A stretch of DNA of 64,000 bases, from positions 248,001 to 312,000 of the forward strand of contig CASIBO010000011.1 of NCBI GenBank assembly GCA_949372755.1. The letters run 5' to 3'. The notes below the pieces were generated by a model that had not been told where the DNA came from, searched no databases, and saw nothing but the letters and a program-made list of their open reading frames with translations. The translations under genes were made by a program, and so were the position numbers. Each line of letters starts with the position of its first letter. Position 1 is the stretch's first letter. Source of the stretch: UBA9926 sp018645765 (GTDB lineage Bacteria > Pseudomonadota > Gammaproteobacteria > Pseudomonadales > Azotimanducaceae). Shown here piece by piece: positions 44,402 through 52,872 of the stretch.

Positions 44402-44410
44402 CCCGTTTTG

Positions 44411-44442
44411 ACCCCGTGGGTTTGTGAATCAACGGGGCTTTG
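44411..44442 (+). terminator. Possible intrinsic terminator
   Basis: CCCCGT at 44412-44417 pairs with ACGGGG at 44432-44437 across a 14-base loop, followed by CTTTGTT. It is ten bases after the stop of the TGA-containing gene. The T tract is short, so this is only a likely terminator. Confidence 0.45.
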
Positions 44443-44637
44443 TTCGTAAAAGCACGCTTGCCTGACGGGTTGATGGATCTCAAAACTTCGACCCATTGCG
44501 GCATGATGCGCCGGTATCATCTTGGCGCGCACGCCTTGCCAGAGCACTTTGCTATCCGATGCCGGCGCTGTCTGGCTATGAAGGTGGACACGATGGCTGC
44601 AATACCGAACCGAATAGCTCAAGCTACTTCAATGACC

Positions 44638-45492
44638 TCACGTCTTGTTCTCGAACAAGGCTGGCAGACTGCCGTACTCGTAGTCATCCAGCGGTCCTGC
44701 CATCAGCGCTTCATCGTAATGTGAGTAAAGGTCACAGCCCAGCAGCTGCCTGGCCCGTTGTGCCCACTGCTGGGCTTGCTCGACCGTAGTATGGAGAAAA
44801 CGAGTCTCTTGCGTACGCAGCCAGCCGAGAACAAATGACGTAGCGATTGCGCGCCGCGCTTCTCCGCTGATATTCGTGCCGCAGCCATGGCGTGCCTTAC
44901 CACCCACAAACACAATGCTCCCAGCCTTCATCACCGCATGGCCTAACTCACAGGCATCAGGCACTCGCTCGGGATCCTCCCAGCGGTGACTGCCTGGTAT
45001 GACCTGTGTTGCACACCACTGTCTTGCGTAAAATCTGTGCCTGCGACGATTGCGTTGCATTGAAGCATCCGCCCCGGCATCCAGAAATCCCCTGGCCAGA
45101 TCATGTCGTCGATATACAACATCCCCGCGGTTTCACCGACATGAATTTCGATCACTTCACTCGAATTCAATAAATATTAGCCGCAGCTGGGTGCCAGCAG
45201 CTGATCCATCACGCCCAGTAATCGTGGATCAAGCATCAGCTCAATATCGTGACTCGCCTTGCTGACAAGCCCATTCAGGTCGGACCGAATTGTGGCCAAG
45301 GAAATCCATGGCGTCAGGTTCGCCGTAATCAAAAGGAATGGAGCGGTCAATCGACGTTTGAACCGATGCGTTGAACGCTGCCAACCAACTCGGCGTCACA
45401 AAATCATCGACAATCACAGCGCCATGGACTTCTATCTCGGCAACAATATCGCTGGCAGAACAATCATGGAGCAGATGGGTTATCTTAGCCAT
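44638..45492 (-). pseudogene. Degraded phytanoyl-CoA dioxygenase family gene
   Basis: Three frames on the minus strand join into one PhyH-type oxygenase of about 285 residues. The first (from 45492) ends out of frame near 45290 after FLGH. The next frame reads IRSDLNGLVS..., meets an in-frame TAA at about 45178, then VIEIHVGETAG and TDFTQDSG. The last, after a two-base GT duplication near 45010, resumes at ATQVIPGSHRW and ends at 44638. The expected iron-binding HxD site is YIDD (His lost), so decay goes beyond sequencing errors. The stop is TAA, so selenocysteine cannot explain it. Confidence 0.85.
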
Positions 45493-45765
45493 CCAACTTA
45501 GCGTCTTGAGTCGGAACGAGCCTGAACGGTTGGCTTTTTTCTGGCGGAAGCGACAGCTGGCGCTGCCCCTGCTGGACGCGCGCCGACGGCTCGCGATGTC
45601 TTAATCGATGCTCAAGACGCACCGTAATGCCGAAATCTATCCCTGAGTACTGCCCAGACACGGAACCCACATCATAATGGGCTCAACGTTTAAAGACCCA
45701 GCAACATTGTCTGGACAGACCTTCAAACTTGATTCCAGCCGCCTGCAACGACCAAAGCCGATTGC

Positions 45766-45996
45766 CTACAACGTTCGTTTGGCTGCGACCGCCGCAGACC
45801 GTAACTGGTTTTCTTGCCCAGGATTATTGCCGACCCAAACGCAAAGTTGGGGGTCAGCTTGACGAATGTCTCCGCTCAGATGGCGGCCTTCTCTCGTAAA
45901 CACGCCCCATTGATTGCCGTTGGAGACGCGGATATTGCCCTCGTCATCAACTTGGTAGAGAGACTCGGGATCAAACGGATGCTTAATACTTGGCAT
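45766..45996 (-). CDS. Small hypothetical protein cotranscribed with a Rieske oxygenase
   Basis: A 76-residue protein beginning MPSIKHPFDPESLYQVDDEG, with a compact beta-rich central part (GNIRVSNGNQWGVFTREGRH, DPQLCVWVGN). It starts three bases after the TAA of the Rieske oxygenase gene, so it is in the same operon. It has no membrane segment or cofactor motif, and is too small for a standard beta subunit of a ring-hydroxylating oxygenase (about 160-190 residues). Function unknown; an accessory role to the oxygenase is suggested by position. Confidence 0.65.
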   Translation of the reverse strand: MPSIKHPFDPESLYQVDDEGNIRVSNGNQWGVFTREGRHLSGDIRQADPQLCVWVGNNPGQENQLRSAAVAAKRTL

Positions 45997-45999
45997 AAT

Positions 46000-47352
46000 T
46001 TATTCACCCACCCATTCTGTCAATTTGTGATGCAACCAGCGCACCTTACTTTCTTGATAACCCGACAGGACAATGCCATCCATGTAGGTGGCTTCAAGCC
46101 CCTGCTGAACTTTCGGCATATTGAACGAGTCTTGATCAAACACCTTTCCTAAAAAGCCAAGGACTGAGGACCAGGTCTCATCTTCTTTTAACCAATGTAC
46201 CTGCGCTGCAGGAGGACGTTCCCCCTCAAAGGGCGCGAGCATCATGCATTCCATAATGGACGAGCGATGGTCATTGCCATTCGGCCGAAACCGATAAACG
46301 ATGCCGTTAAACGCGCCCCAGGGATGGAAGTTGGGGAACAAGGTGTAATCAAGGCTGTCCATTAGCTCAGCATCGCAATAAGTCTCCGCGCGATCGCCCG
46401 CAATTGCCTTTAGATTCTCTCGACTGCGATCAGCCAAAAAGGTTCTTAAACTAACGCCTTCTGGAATCTCCGGAACTTCAGCATCATGATCAAGATCCAT
46501 CATCGCTCGGATTAGGTCGGGGTTACTCACATCCGTCAGCAGTGGACTGTGGGTTCCGCCGGCCGTAATCACCCGCGAGCAATTTTCCCATACATCGACC
46601 TGGCTGTTCACATCGCCAATACTGCGCATGATCTGCGGGTGTGTGGCATTTACATGAAAGGCTTCACAAAAGGCTTCTTGCGCGATTTTCCAATTGCACG
46701 GCATCACCTTCGCCGCATGGGCTTGTTTGTAAAGGCCGCCAAGGTTCCAACGCTCAAACTGCTCCGCAAGGTCTTTGATAAAGGCATCAAACGGATCACA
46801 GTCTTGATCGGGGTTAATAAAAATAAACCCAGCCCAAACGGCCAACGGTATTTCAGGTAGCGAAAATTCATTCTGGTCGATTTGCGGAAAATCCCAATCT
46901 GCGGGGATATCTTTTAACTGGCCATCCAATTTCCAGCAAAAGCCATGAAACGGACATCGAAGTTCAGCCGCATTACCATCAAATTCTTTCAGCATCCGAC
47001 CACGATGCAAACAAGCGTTAGGATAGGCTTTGAGCTCGCCCGTCTCGGTGCGAACGATCAGGAAGGACATCCCCGCGATATCGTATCGGTAGTGATCCCC
47101 GGGCTCCGGAATATCCTCTTCGCGACACGTAAACTGCCACACTTTTTTCCATAGCCGCTCTACCTCGAGTTCATGCCAGGCCGCGCTGGTGTAACGCTTG
47201 ACCGAATACCGTTGCAAGCCCATATCCTTGGGCGACTGCAAGCGCAGCACATCGGGCACGGGTCGAGAGTCCTGATCAAGCAATTGTTGGTAGGTAATGC
47301 CCGGTGATCTAGGCATGGTTTCCGGGTCTAGTGGTTTATACGCTTCTGACAT
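46000..47352 (-). CDS. Rieske non-heme iron oxygenase, alpha subunit type
   Basis: A 450-residue aromatic-ring-hydroxylating-type oxygenase. The 2Fe-2S Rieske centre is C114-x-H116 (CLHRG) and C133-x2-H136 (CPFHGF). The catalytic iron is bound by His233 and His238 (EAFHVNATH) with Asp late in the protein. Where naphthalene dioxygenase has a bridging Asp before the first iron His, this protein has Glu230 (CEAFH), as also seen in carnitine oxygenase CntA. No reductase or ferredoxin gene is adjacent. The substrate is unknown. Intact, although genes on both sides are broken. Confidence 0.92.
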   Translation of the reverse strand: MSEAYKPLDPETMPRSPGITYQQLLDQDSRPVPDVLRLQSPKDMGLQRYSVKRYTSAAWHELEVERLWKKVWQFTCREEDIPEPGDHYRYDIAGMSFLIVRTETGELKAYPNACLHRGRMLKEFDGNAAELRCPFHGFCWKLDGQLKDIPADWDFPQIDQNEFSLPEIPLAVWAGFIFINPDQDCDPFDAFIKDLAEQFERWNLGGLYKQAHAAKVMPCNWKIAQEAFCEAFHVNATHPQIMRSIGDVNSQVDVWENCSRVITAGGTHSPLLTDVSNPDLIRAMMDLDHDAEVPEIPEGVSLRTFLADRSRENLKAIAGDRAETYCDAELMDSLDYTLFPNFHPWGAFNGIVYRFRPNGNDHRSSIMECMMLAPFEGERPPAAQVHWLKEDETWSSVLGFLGKVFDQDSFNMPKVQQGLEATYMDGIVLSGYQESKVRWLHHKLTEWVGE

Positions 47353-47568
47353 GAGGCTCCCTCGAACTAATCGATCTGTAGATAGTGTGGCGATTCAACG
47401 GACAATCTAAATGCCGCGACGCACTGCCAATTGCTCGCTTATCCATAAAGCTAAGAATAAGATCACAACTTGCAAGTTCCTTAATGGTGCCTCGAATTGA
47501 ACATCAGAGCAACCTGCAGGAAACGGATCAACCAGCGCCGCCAGACCAAACCGCTTGCGTTCTCTTAG

Positions 47569-48644
47569 TCAACCTAAACGCGGCATGTTGGGAATAATTT
47601 TTTCGCTCAGACTCGCCATCGAGGCATAACGCGTGTCAAAATTCGGTAAATTCATCACCTGATTCAACCCCGCCTGCTCCAATTCGAACAAGCGCTGCAA
47701 GACCTGATCTTGGGTCCCAATGAGACAGGTCCCTTGAAGGATCGCAGGGGTTAGAAACTGTAACTCTTCGGGCAGCACCCAACAATTGTGACCCAGGTGG
47801 ATTCGTTGATGGCGCCGCGCCTCTGGATACGTTGCCAACAACGCGCAATAATCCTCCCAGATCTCAGCAAACAAATTCGGCGGCTGATGCCCAAAGTTTC
47901 GCGCTTGATCATAGGCATAATGCACCGATGCCATCGCCATCGCACCGCACAGATTTACCACTCGGTCAGAATTAACCGCCTCTTGCGGCTCGAGTATCGC
48001 AATCGCCGTGAGCGCAGTGGTGTAAAACTGATCCCGATCCAACTCGGCACCCATGATCTGCCGACAGCGCCGCCCAGATGCCTTGCATTGCGGCCTGTGA
48101 ATGCGGCAAGCGACAAAACAGCGCCATCACCAAACCGGCCGGCGAGCGCCAGCGACTTAGGACCAAACCCCGAGACATACAGGGGAATGGGTGAATCGAA
48201 ATTAACAAACCCCTGCTCCGGCATGATGTGCCGAATAGGCCGGTCGCCAAAAGGCGATGGCATCATAGCCTCCTCGCCCCGCAGCAAGGGCTTAACCACG
48301 GTTAAATACTGCTCAAAATCTTTTAACCGTTGCGGCGGCAGGCCCATGACGCGCATCGCCGTATTACCCGCGCCAAGACCAAAGAAGGTTCTGCCCGGCG
48401 CCAAGGCATTAATGGTCGCAATGGACGCCGCGTTAACCGGTGCGGGCCGGGTGCCGGATATCGCAACGCCGGTCCCGAGGCGGATGGTTTGCGTCCGACT
48501 GGCCGCGAGCGCAAGGCAAGCATAGCAATCCGACCACAGCATTTGACTGTCCGCGAACCAAGCATGGCTAAAGCCTTGCGCCTCAGCAGCCACGGCATAG
48601 TCCACATCTTGAATATGACTTGCGATACAAACACCGATATCCAT
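47569..48644 (-). pseudogene. Frameshifted luciferase-like monooxygenase gene
   Basis: The N-terminal two thirds (from 48644: MDIGVCIASHIQDVDYAVAAEAQG, LGTGVAISGTRPAP, ALAPGRTFFGLGAGNTAMRVMG) is a clear LLM-class flavin oxidoreductase. After GDGAVLSL near 48110 the sense moves to another frame (PHSQAAMQGIWAALSA), then near 48060 to a third (MGAELDRDQFYTTALTAIAIL) that runs to 47569. Two single-base shifts within about 55 bp break a protein of about 355 residues. The second LLM in the window (28234-29181) is intact. Confidence 0.82.
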
Positions 48645-48719
48645 CTGCAGCTCCTCTCGGTAAATCAGCGGATCAGACAGCCCGCTAACTTGTCAGCGCC
48701 TCACGTTCAACGCATCAGG

Positions 48720-49760
48720 CTAGGGGCCCTGAATCACCTCTGAATCTCGCGGCAACTCAAAGCGCATTAAGTCTTCCGCCATAATCGATGGCGCCACCAC
48801 TGCCCGTTTAAAAAAGCCAGCCACCAACGCATTCGGCGGGGATGGCACCAGGTGATACAGCACTAAACGACGGACGCCTGCGACATCGGCGCTCGCCTGC
48901 AGACCTTCAAGACCTGCATGGTAATCGGTAACATCCATAACGATTTTGGCATTACGATCCAGACCAGCATCGAGTGCGACCTGGTGCATCACCTCTAAAA
49001 CGGGCCGCGCCAAGGCATCATGGAATACCAAATCAGCCCCTTCTGCCGCAGCCCACAAGCGCGGCGTATTCACGGTATCGCCACTGATCACCACACTACG
49101 ACCGCCATAATCCACCCGGTAACCAAAGGCTGGATTAATCGGATGATGATCAACGGTAAAGGCCGTGACGGTCAGGCCGGCCTCAGAAAAAACCACGCCA
49201 GGCGTAATCGTCACCGCCTCAGCTTGGCCACCGGTTATTGGCATAAAGTCTTCACCGTGATGCGCAACCCGGTAGTCACGATCTAGCCCAAACGCTTGGT
49301 TAAACCCATCGACCACCTGAGAAACCCCCGCGGGCCCGTAAACCTTCAGAGGCTGCGCTGTGCCTGACGTCGCCCACCGCGTTAAATTAACATCCGGGAT
49401 TTCGGCGATGTGATCCGAGTGTAAGTGGGTTAAAAAAACGCCCTCCAAACGATTCAGCGGCAAGCCCGCTTGGTTCAATCGCACCTGTGACCCAGAGCCG
49501 GCATCAAACAGCAGAAAGTGTTTGTCGGTTAAAACAGCAATACACGCTTGGGCGCGATCCGGCGAATTACCCAGCGGTGAGGCACTGCCGCAGACCACAA
49601 CGGTTAAGGTCTCAGCAGGCAGCGGCTGCGACACCATTTGCGAGCGCAAACCGACCTCAATGAGCGCAAGCCCAATTGTGTCGGAACGCAGCACAACCTG
49701 CGATGTAGCCAGCGCCGCGATGAGAATGCCCACCAGGATCAACCAAAACCGTTTATTCAT
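48720..49760 (-). CDS. Membrane-anchored metallo-beta-lactamase-fold hydrolase
   Basis: A 346-residue protein with an N-terminal membrane helix or uncleaved signal (FWLILVGILIAALATS, 5-20), followed by an MBL domain of the RNase Z / AtsA-arylsulfatase subgroup. The zinc motif is THLHSDH (His112, His114, Asp116, His117), then VISGDTVNTPRL and a late LYHLVPSPPN. Location outside the inner membrane argues against tRNA processing and for an aryl- or alkylsulfatase, lactonase or phosphodiesterase. ATG 49760 puts the helix at the N-terminus. Confidence 0.85.
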   Translation of the reverse strand: MNKRFWLILVGILIAALATSQVVLRSDTIGLALIEVGLRSQMVSQPLPAETLTVVVCGSASPLGNSPDRAQACIAVLTDKHFLLFDAGSGSQVRLNQAGLPLNRLEGVFLTHLHSDHIAEIPDVNLTRWATSGTAQPLKVYGPAGVSQVVDGFNQAFGLDRDYRVAHHGEDFMPITGGQAEAVTITPGVVFSEAGLTVTAFTVDHHPINPAFGYRVDYGGRSVVISGDTVNTPRLWAAAEGADLVFHDALARPVLEVMHQVALDAGLDRNAKIVMDVTDYHAGLEGLQASADVAGVRRLVLYHLVPSPPNALVAGFFKRAVVAPSIMAEDLMRFELPRDSEVIQGP

Positions 49761-49995
49761 ACGAAAGCCCCACCCATTATCCTGCCATTTCGTTTTCTTA
49801 AGCGCCGCGCTGTCATCGACGTCGTTTCTGTGACGCAAGCAACGTGCACAAAAATCAAATCGACGGGCGACCCTGTTGTGCTTTACGAGGGCGGTGCTTT
49901 ACGTTTTAAGACGATCGCCCTCGTAAGCCCTCAATAATGTAGACCCATAAACACGGCTCGGCCGTTAAATTCCATTAATTCAAAATCAATATCGA

Positions 49996-50778
49996 TTATT
50001 CACCCGTAAATTGCGGCGGGCGCTTCTCTAAAAACGCCGCAACCCCTTCGCGATTGTCGGCGGAGGCATGGGCTTCGGTTTGCAGATCTGCTTCGAGCTG
50101 CATTTGTTTATTAAAATCATTTTCCCAACTGGCCCAATAGGCTTTGCGGATTAAACCCAAAGACTTTGGTCCAGAGGCGAGGCGTTGCGCCATGGCCATT
50201 GAGGCCGCTTCCAACTCGGCCTCCGGCACCACGCGATTGACAAGCCCCCAACTGAGCGCCTCACTCGCCGGCAACCGCTCAGCCAACATTGAAAGCTCCA
50301 TCGCCCGGCCCCAGCCAATCAGGCGGGGTAAGTACCACGTTGCGCCACCATCCGGCACCAAGCCGATTTTGGCAAAGGCTTGTAAGAAGTAAGCCGTGTC
50401 GGATGCCATTACGATATCCCCTGTTAAGGCCAAACTCATACCAACGCCGGCAGCTGGGCCATTGACCGCGGTGACGATCGGAAAGGATAAATTGCGCAAC
50501 TTATTCATCAGTGGGGCGTAGTGGGTTTCAAGCGCTGAGCCCGCGGGTGGCAGGTCTGTTGCGGCACCGCGCGCCTGCAGGTTAGCCCCCGCACAAAAAC
50601 CCCGGCCGGCCGCATTCATCAACAAGCAGCGAACGCCTTCGGTTTTGGCCGCCTTAGATACCGCAACGGATAACTGCCGGACCATCTCGGCCGATAGGGC
50701 ATTGAGCACTTCTGGGGCATTCAAGGTTACAACGGCCACGTTGTCTTCAATTCGGAGTAGGACTTTTTCTTCGCTCAT
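49996..50778 (-). CDS. Enoyl-CoA hydratase/isomerase (PaaG-like)
   Basis: A 260-residue crotonase-fold enzyme. The CoA and oxyanion-hole blocks are GFCAGANLQA and NGPAAGVGMSLALTG. In the second active-site segment the sequence is KIGLVPDGGATWYLPRL: Asp replaces the second catalytic Glu, the arrangement of PaaG-type delta3-delta2 isomerases rather than classical hydratases. It stands alone, with a perfect hairpin sequence 33 bp upstream. Confidence 0.92.
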   Translation of the reverse strand: MSEEKVLLRIEDNVAVVTLNAPEVLNALSAEMVRQLSVAVSKAAKTEGVRCLLMNAAGRGFCAGANLQARGAATDLPPAGSALETHYAPLMNKLRNLSFPIVTAVNGPAAGVGMSLALTGDIVMASDTAYFLQAFAKIGLVPDGGATWYLPRLIGWGRAMELSMLAERLPASEALSWGLVNRVVPEAELEAASMAMAQRLASGPKSLGLIRKAYWASWENDFNKQMQLEADLQTEAHASADNREGVAAFLEKRPPQFTGE

Positions 50779-50810
50779 ACTATTCTCGCTTCATAGTCGT
50801 CAGGGGAATT

Positions 50811-50837
50811 AACCGCTGAGCATCTGGCTCAGCGGTT
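50811..50837. promoter_or_regulatory. Perfect 11-bp inverted repeat upstream of the enoyl-CoA hydratase gene
   Basis: AACCGCTGAGC and GCTCAGCGGTT form an uninterrupted 11-bp stem around ATCTG. It is 33 bp before the minus-strand start at 50778. There is no T run on either side, so a terminator is less likely than a leader hairpin or protein-binding site. The CTCAGCG core also appears in the 17-bp repeats at 54.1 kb. Confidence 0.5.
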
Positions 50838-51081
50838 TAGTTGAGAGTTCGTTCACAGACTTCGAACCCTTTATGCTTGCACGGTTAACCTTCCATAATT
50901 TACGGGATCCTGGCTGTCAAATCGATCGCTTTTATTACTCGCACTGGCATCATCTGACTGGAAACATTACCGACGTTTTTTTCAATCTCGCCCACCGTAT
51001 TTGACGAACTGAAGCATCCTTACAAGCACTTCGGTCAAGCCTGCTGCGTGGGCCGATCGCAACTTTTGACGTTTTCTTCGA

Positions 51082-51187
51082 AGCGCTCCATGTTCTTCTC
51101 ACGGCCTTCCATGTTTTTCGTCACGGCCTTCCATGTTTTCGTCACGGCCTTCCATGTTTTCGTCACGACGCTCTAAGTTTTCGTGGC
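51082..51187. repeat. Five copies of an imperfect 21-bp repeat
   Basis: The unit is close to GGCCTTCCATGTTTTCGTCA plus C. Copies start at 51082, 51103, 51125, 51146 and 51167; the second has an extra T (22 bp), the outer two are diverged. On the minus strand each unit reads as the heptad ENMEGRD, giving a highly charged repeat that looks like part of a coiled coil. The extra T breaks the frame, so if it was coding it is now a remnant. Confidence 0.85.
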
Positions 51188-51377
51188 GACGCTTAACATC
51201 GTGGCGCCAGCCTTAAAACGCTTTGAACCGGCCTTGTTTTACAGTAAAACCTATAAAAACCACCGCTTTTAAACCGCACCCGGCTTGCATAACCGGTCGC
51301 GGTGCAATGACGATCCGTTTAAAACAGGGCAAGGCGCTTTCCCAAAAGCGCCGCCGGCAACAGACCAAGAGCAAACC

Positions 51378-52376
51378 ATGACCCCAACAGAGACCACAAC
51401 CATCACCCCGTTAACCACCGAGGAGCTCGCTTTCTTTAAGCAGTTTGGCTACCTCATCAAGCCCAAAGTACTCGCCGCGGCGACCTGCAATGAACTCGTC
51501 GATCTCATGTGGCAAAGCGCCCCAGCCGCGCTTGACCGCTTTGACCCAGCAACGTATCGACCGATCCCCAAATCCGAATGGTCCAGCGACAGCCTACGCT
51601 TCGTTCAAGACGACAAATGGCAATACCGCGCGCTCGGAACGGATCAGCCCTTAATCGACGCCATGACCCACCCCCAACTTTGGCAGTGGGGCGAGCAGCT
51701 TTTAGGCAACGGTAATCTTCGCGCGCCCACCCCGGGCGGCCAGCCGATGGGCTCAAGAGGCCCCGCTTGGCCAGGGGGGCCGGTTGATCCGCAGGACACG
51801 GAGGGCGTTCGAGGCATCTATGCAACCCTTCCGAACCCCCGTCTTAAGGATGCCCAAGACAGTCTGCACACAGACGGGCATCCGTTTCATTTTAGCTGTG
51901 TGTGCTTACTGGAAGATTGCCCGCCCGAGAGCGGCGCATTTAAAGTTTGGCCTGGCAGTCATCAGCGATTTTACCCGCTGTTTCCGATGCCCTATGACCA
52001 AACCAGAATTCCATTTTATGATCATCTGCCGAGTCACAAAGGCATCTTGCATCCGGCGCTCTATCTTGATGAGGTGAAGGCCGTAGAAACCGACACCGAC
52101 CCCGTTGATGTGTGGGGAGGTCAAGGGGATATCATTCTTTGGCACCATCGTTTGGGCCACATGGCGGGGCATCATAAAGGCTATCAGGCGAGTATTCGGC
52201 AAGCCCTGCTATTCGATTACAACCACATTGCGTTAGATGCCCTGCGTTGTGAGCCAACGCCTGCCGATATGTGGCAGCACTGGAGTCCAGAATTACGCGA
52301 GGCAAAGGTCACAACGTTTTCGGACGCCTTAATGTCTGCCCAACGGCTTGGCGCCGAGAGCCAGAGCCGCCCTTGA
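51378..52376 (+). CDS. Phytanoyl-CoA dioxygenase family oxygenase
   Basis: A 332-residue iron/2-oxoglutarate-dependent oxygenase. Iron ligands are His164-x-Asp166 (DSLHTDGHPF) and a distal His in WHHRLGHMAGHH (about 256-266); Arg274 in ASIRQALL would bind 2-oxoglutarate. GAFKVWPGSH is a typical family block. The long central insert (about 110-155) is unlike the PhyH protein at 11.2 kb, so the two are not recent copies. ATG 51378 has AAGAG six bases upstream; a start at 51285 is unsupported. Confidence 0.88.
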   Translation: MTPTETTTITPLTTEELAFFKQFGYLIKPKVLAAATCNELVDLMWQSAPAALDRFDPATYRPIPKSEWSSDSLRFVQDDKWQYRALGTDQPLIDAMTHPQLWQWGEQLLGNGNLRAPTPGGQPMGSRGPAWPGGPVDPQDTEGVRGIYATLPNPRLKDAQDSLHTDGHPFHFSCVCLLEDCPPESGAFKVWPGSHQRFYPLFPMPYDQTRIPFYDHLPSHKGILHPALYLDEVKAVETDTDPVDVWGGQGDIILWHHRLGHMAGHHKGYQASIRQALLFDYNHIALDALRCEPTPADMWQHWSPELREAKVTTFSDALMSAQRLGAESQSRP

Positions 52377-52872
52377 ACGGTTAGCGTCGGCGCGACACAG
52401 CGCCGAATGCGCGCCCTCTTCCAAGTGTGCAGGGCCGGCCGTCGGGCTCGAAATCCGCACTAAACAATAGGCGCCAATTGCCGCCGATCACCAAGGCCAC
52501 TGCGCGCAGCAAAATACCAAGCCGGTTGCAAGCCAAGGCCACGAGCCCGCCCGGTTCAAAGGCCAGCGAGCGTACAAAAAGACTCCTGATGAAACCAATG
52601 CCGCACAGCAGGTCGACGCGATTCAGTTGCGGCCAGATTGCGCCCGCTGGTCGTTCCGTAATCTTTAATTCAATCACCAACCCGCAGGACCCAAAGCAAA
52701 ACCGACTTGCTAGCACCCGCCTCATTCAGGCTTCTGGAAAGGCAACAGACAGTAAGGATTCGTGATAGGGCTAGGGGCCCAATGAAACACCCAGCTTAAA
52801 TTGGGTTATCCTAAACACACCAAGCCCTGAGCGGGCCCTTTCGACTGATGCTCAATACTAGGACCCAATCCG
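52377..52872. other. 496-bp stretch without a supported gene
   Basis: A 114-codon open frame exists on the minus strand at 52381-52725, but its translation is Arg- and Leu-rich with no recognisable domain, and no ribosome binding site stands out. I see no RNA gene or mobile element. The promoter of the isovaleryl-CoA dehydrogenase gene probably lies in the last 100 bp. Confidence 0.5.

Larger units (their letters stand above)
50779..51377. other. 600-bp intergenic stretch with hairpin and repeat
   Basis: There is no complete gene here. It contains the perfect inverted repeat at 50811-50837 and the 21-bp repeat array at 51082-51187. On the minus strand the array codes in one frame for a seven-residue repeat, but frames are broken on both sides. 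Promoters for the flanking divergent genes should also lie here. Confidence 0.6.

Noticed and set aside
45170..45185. In-frame stop in the PhyH gene as a possible recoded codon
   Set aside because: The codon is TAA, not TGA, and the gene also has frameshifts and a lost iron ligand; decay explains it.
51082..51187. CRISPR array
   Set aside because: Units are directly adjacent with no spacers and no cas genes are present. The same holds for the arrays at 35070-35141 and 54124-54208.
52381..52725. 114-codon minus-strand frame
   Set aside because: Arg/Leu-rich composition, no motif, no ribosome binding site and an equally open opposite strand; probably chance in GC-rich DNA.
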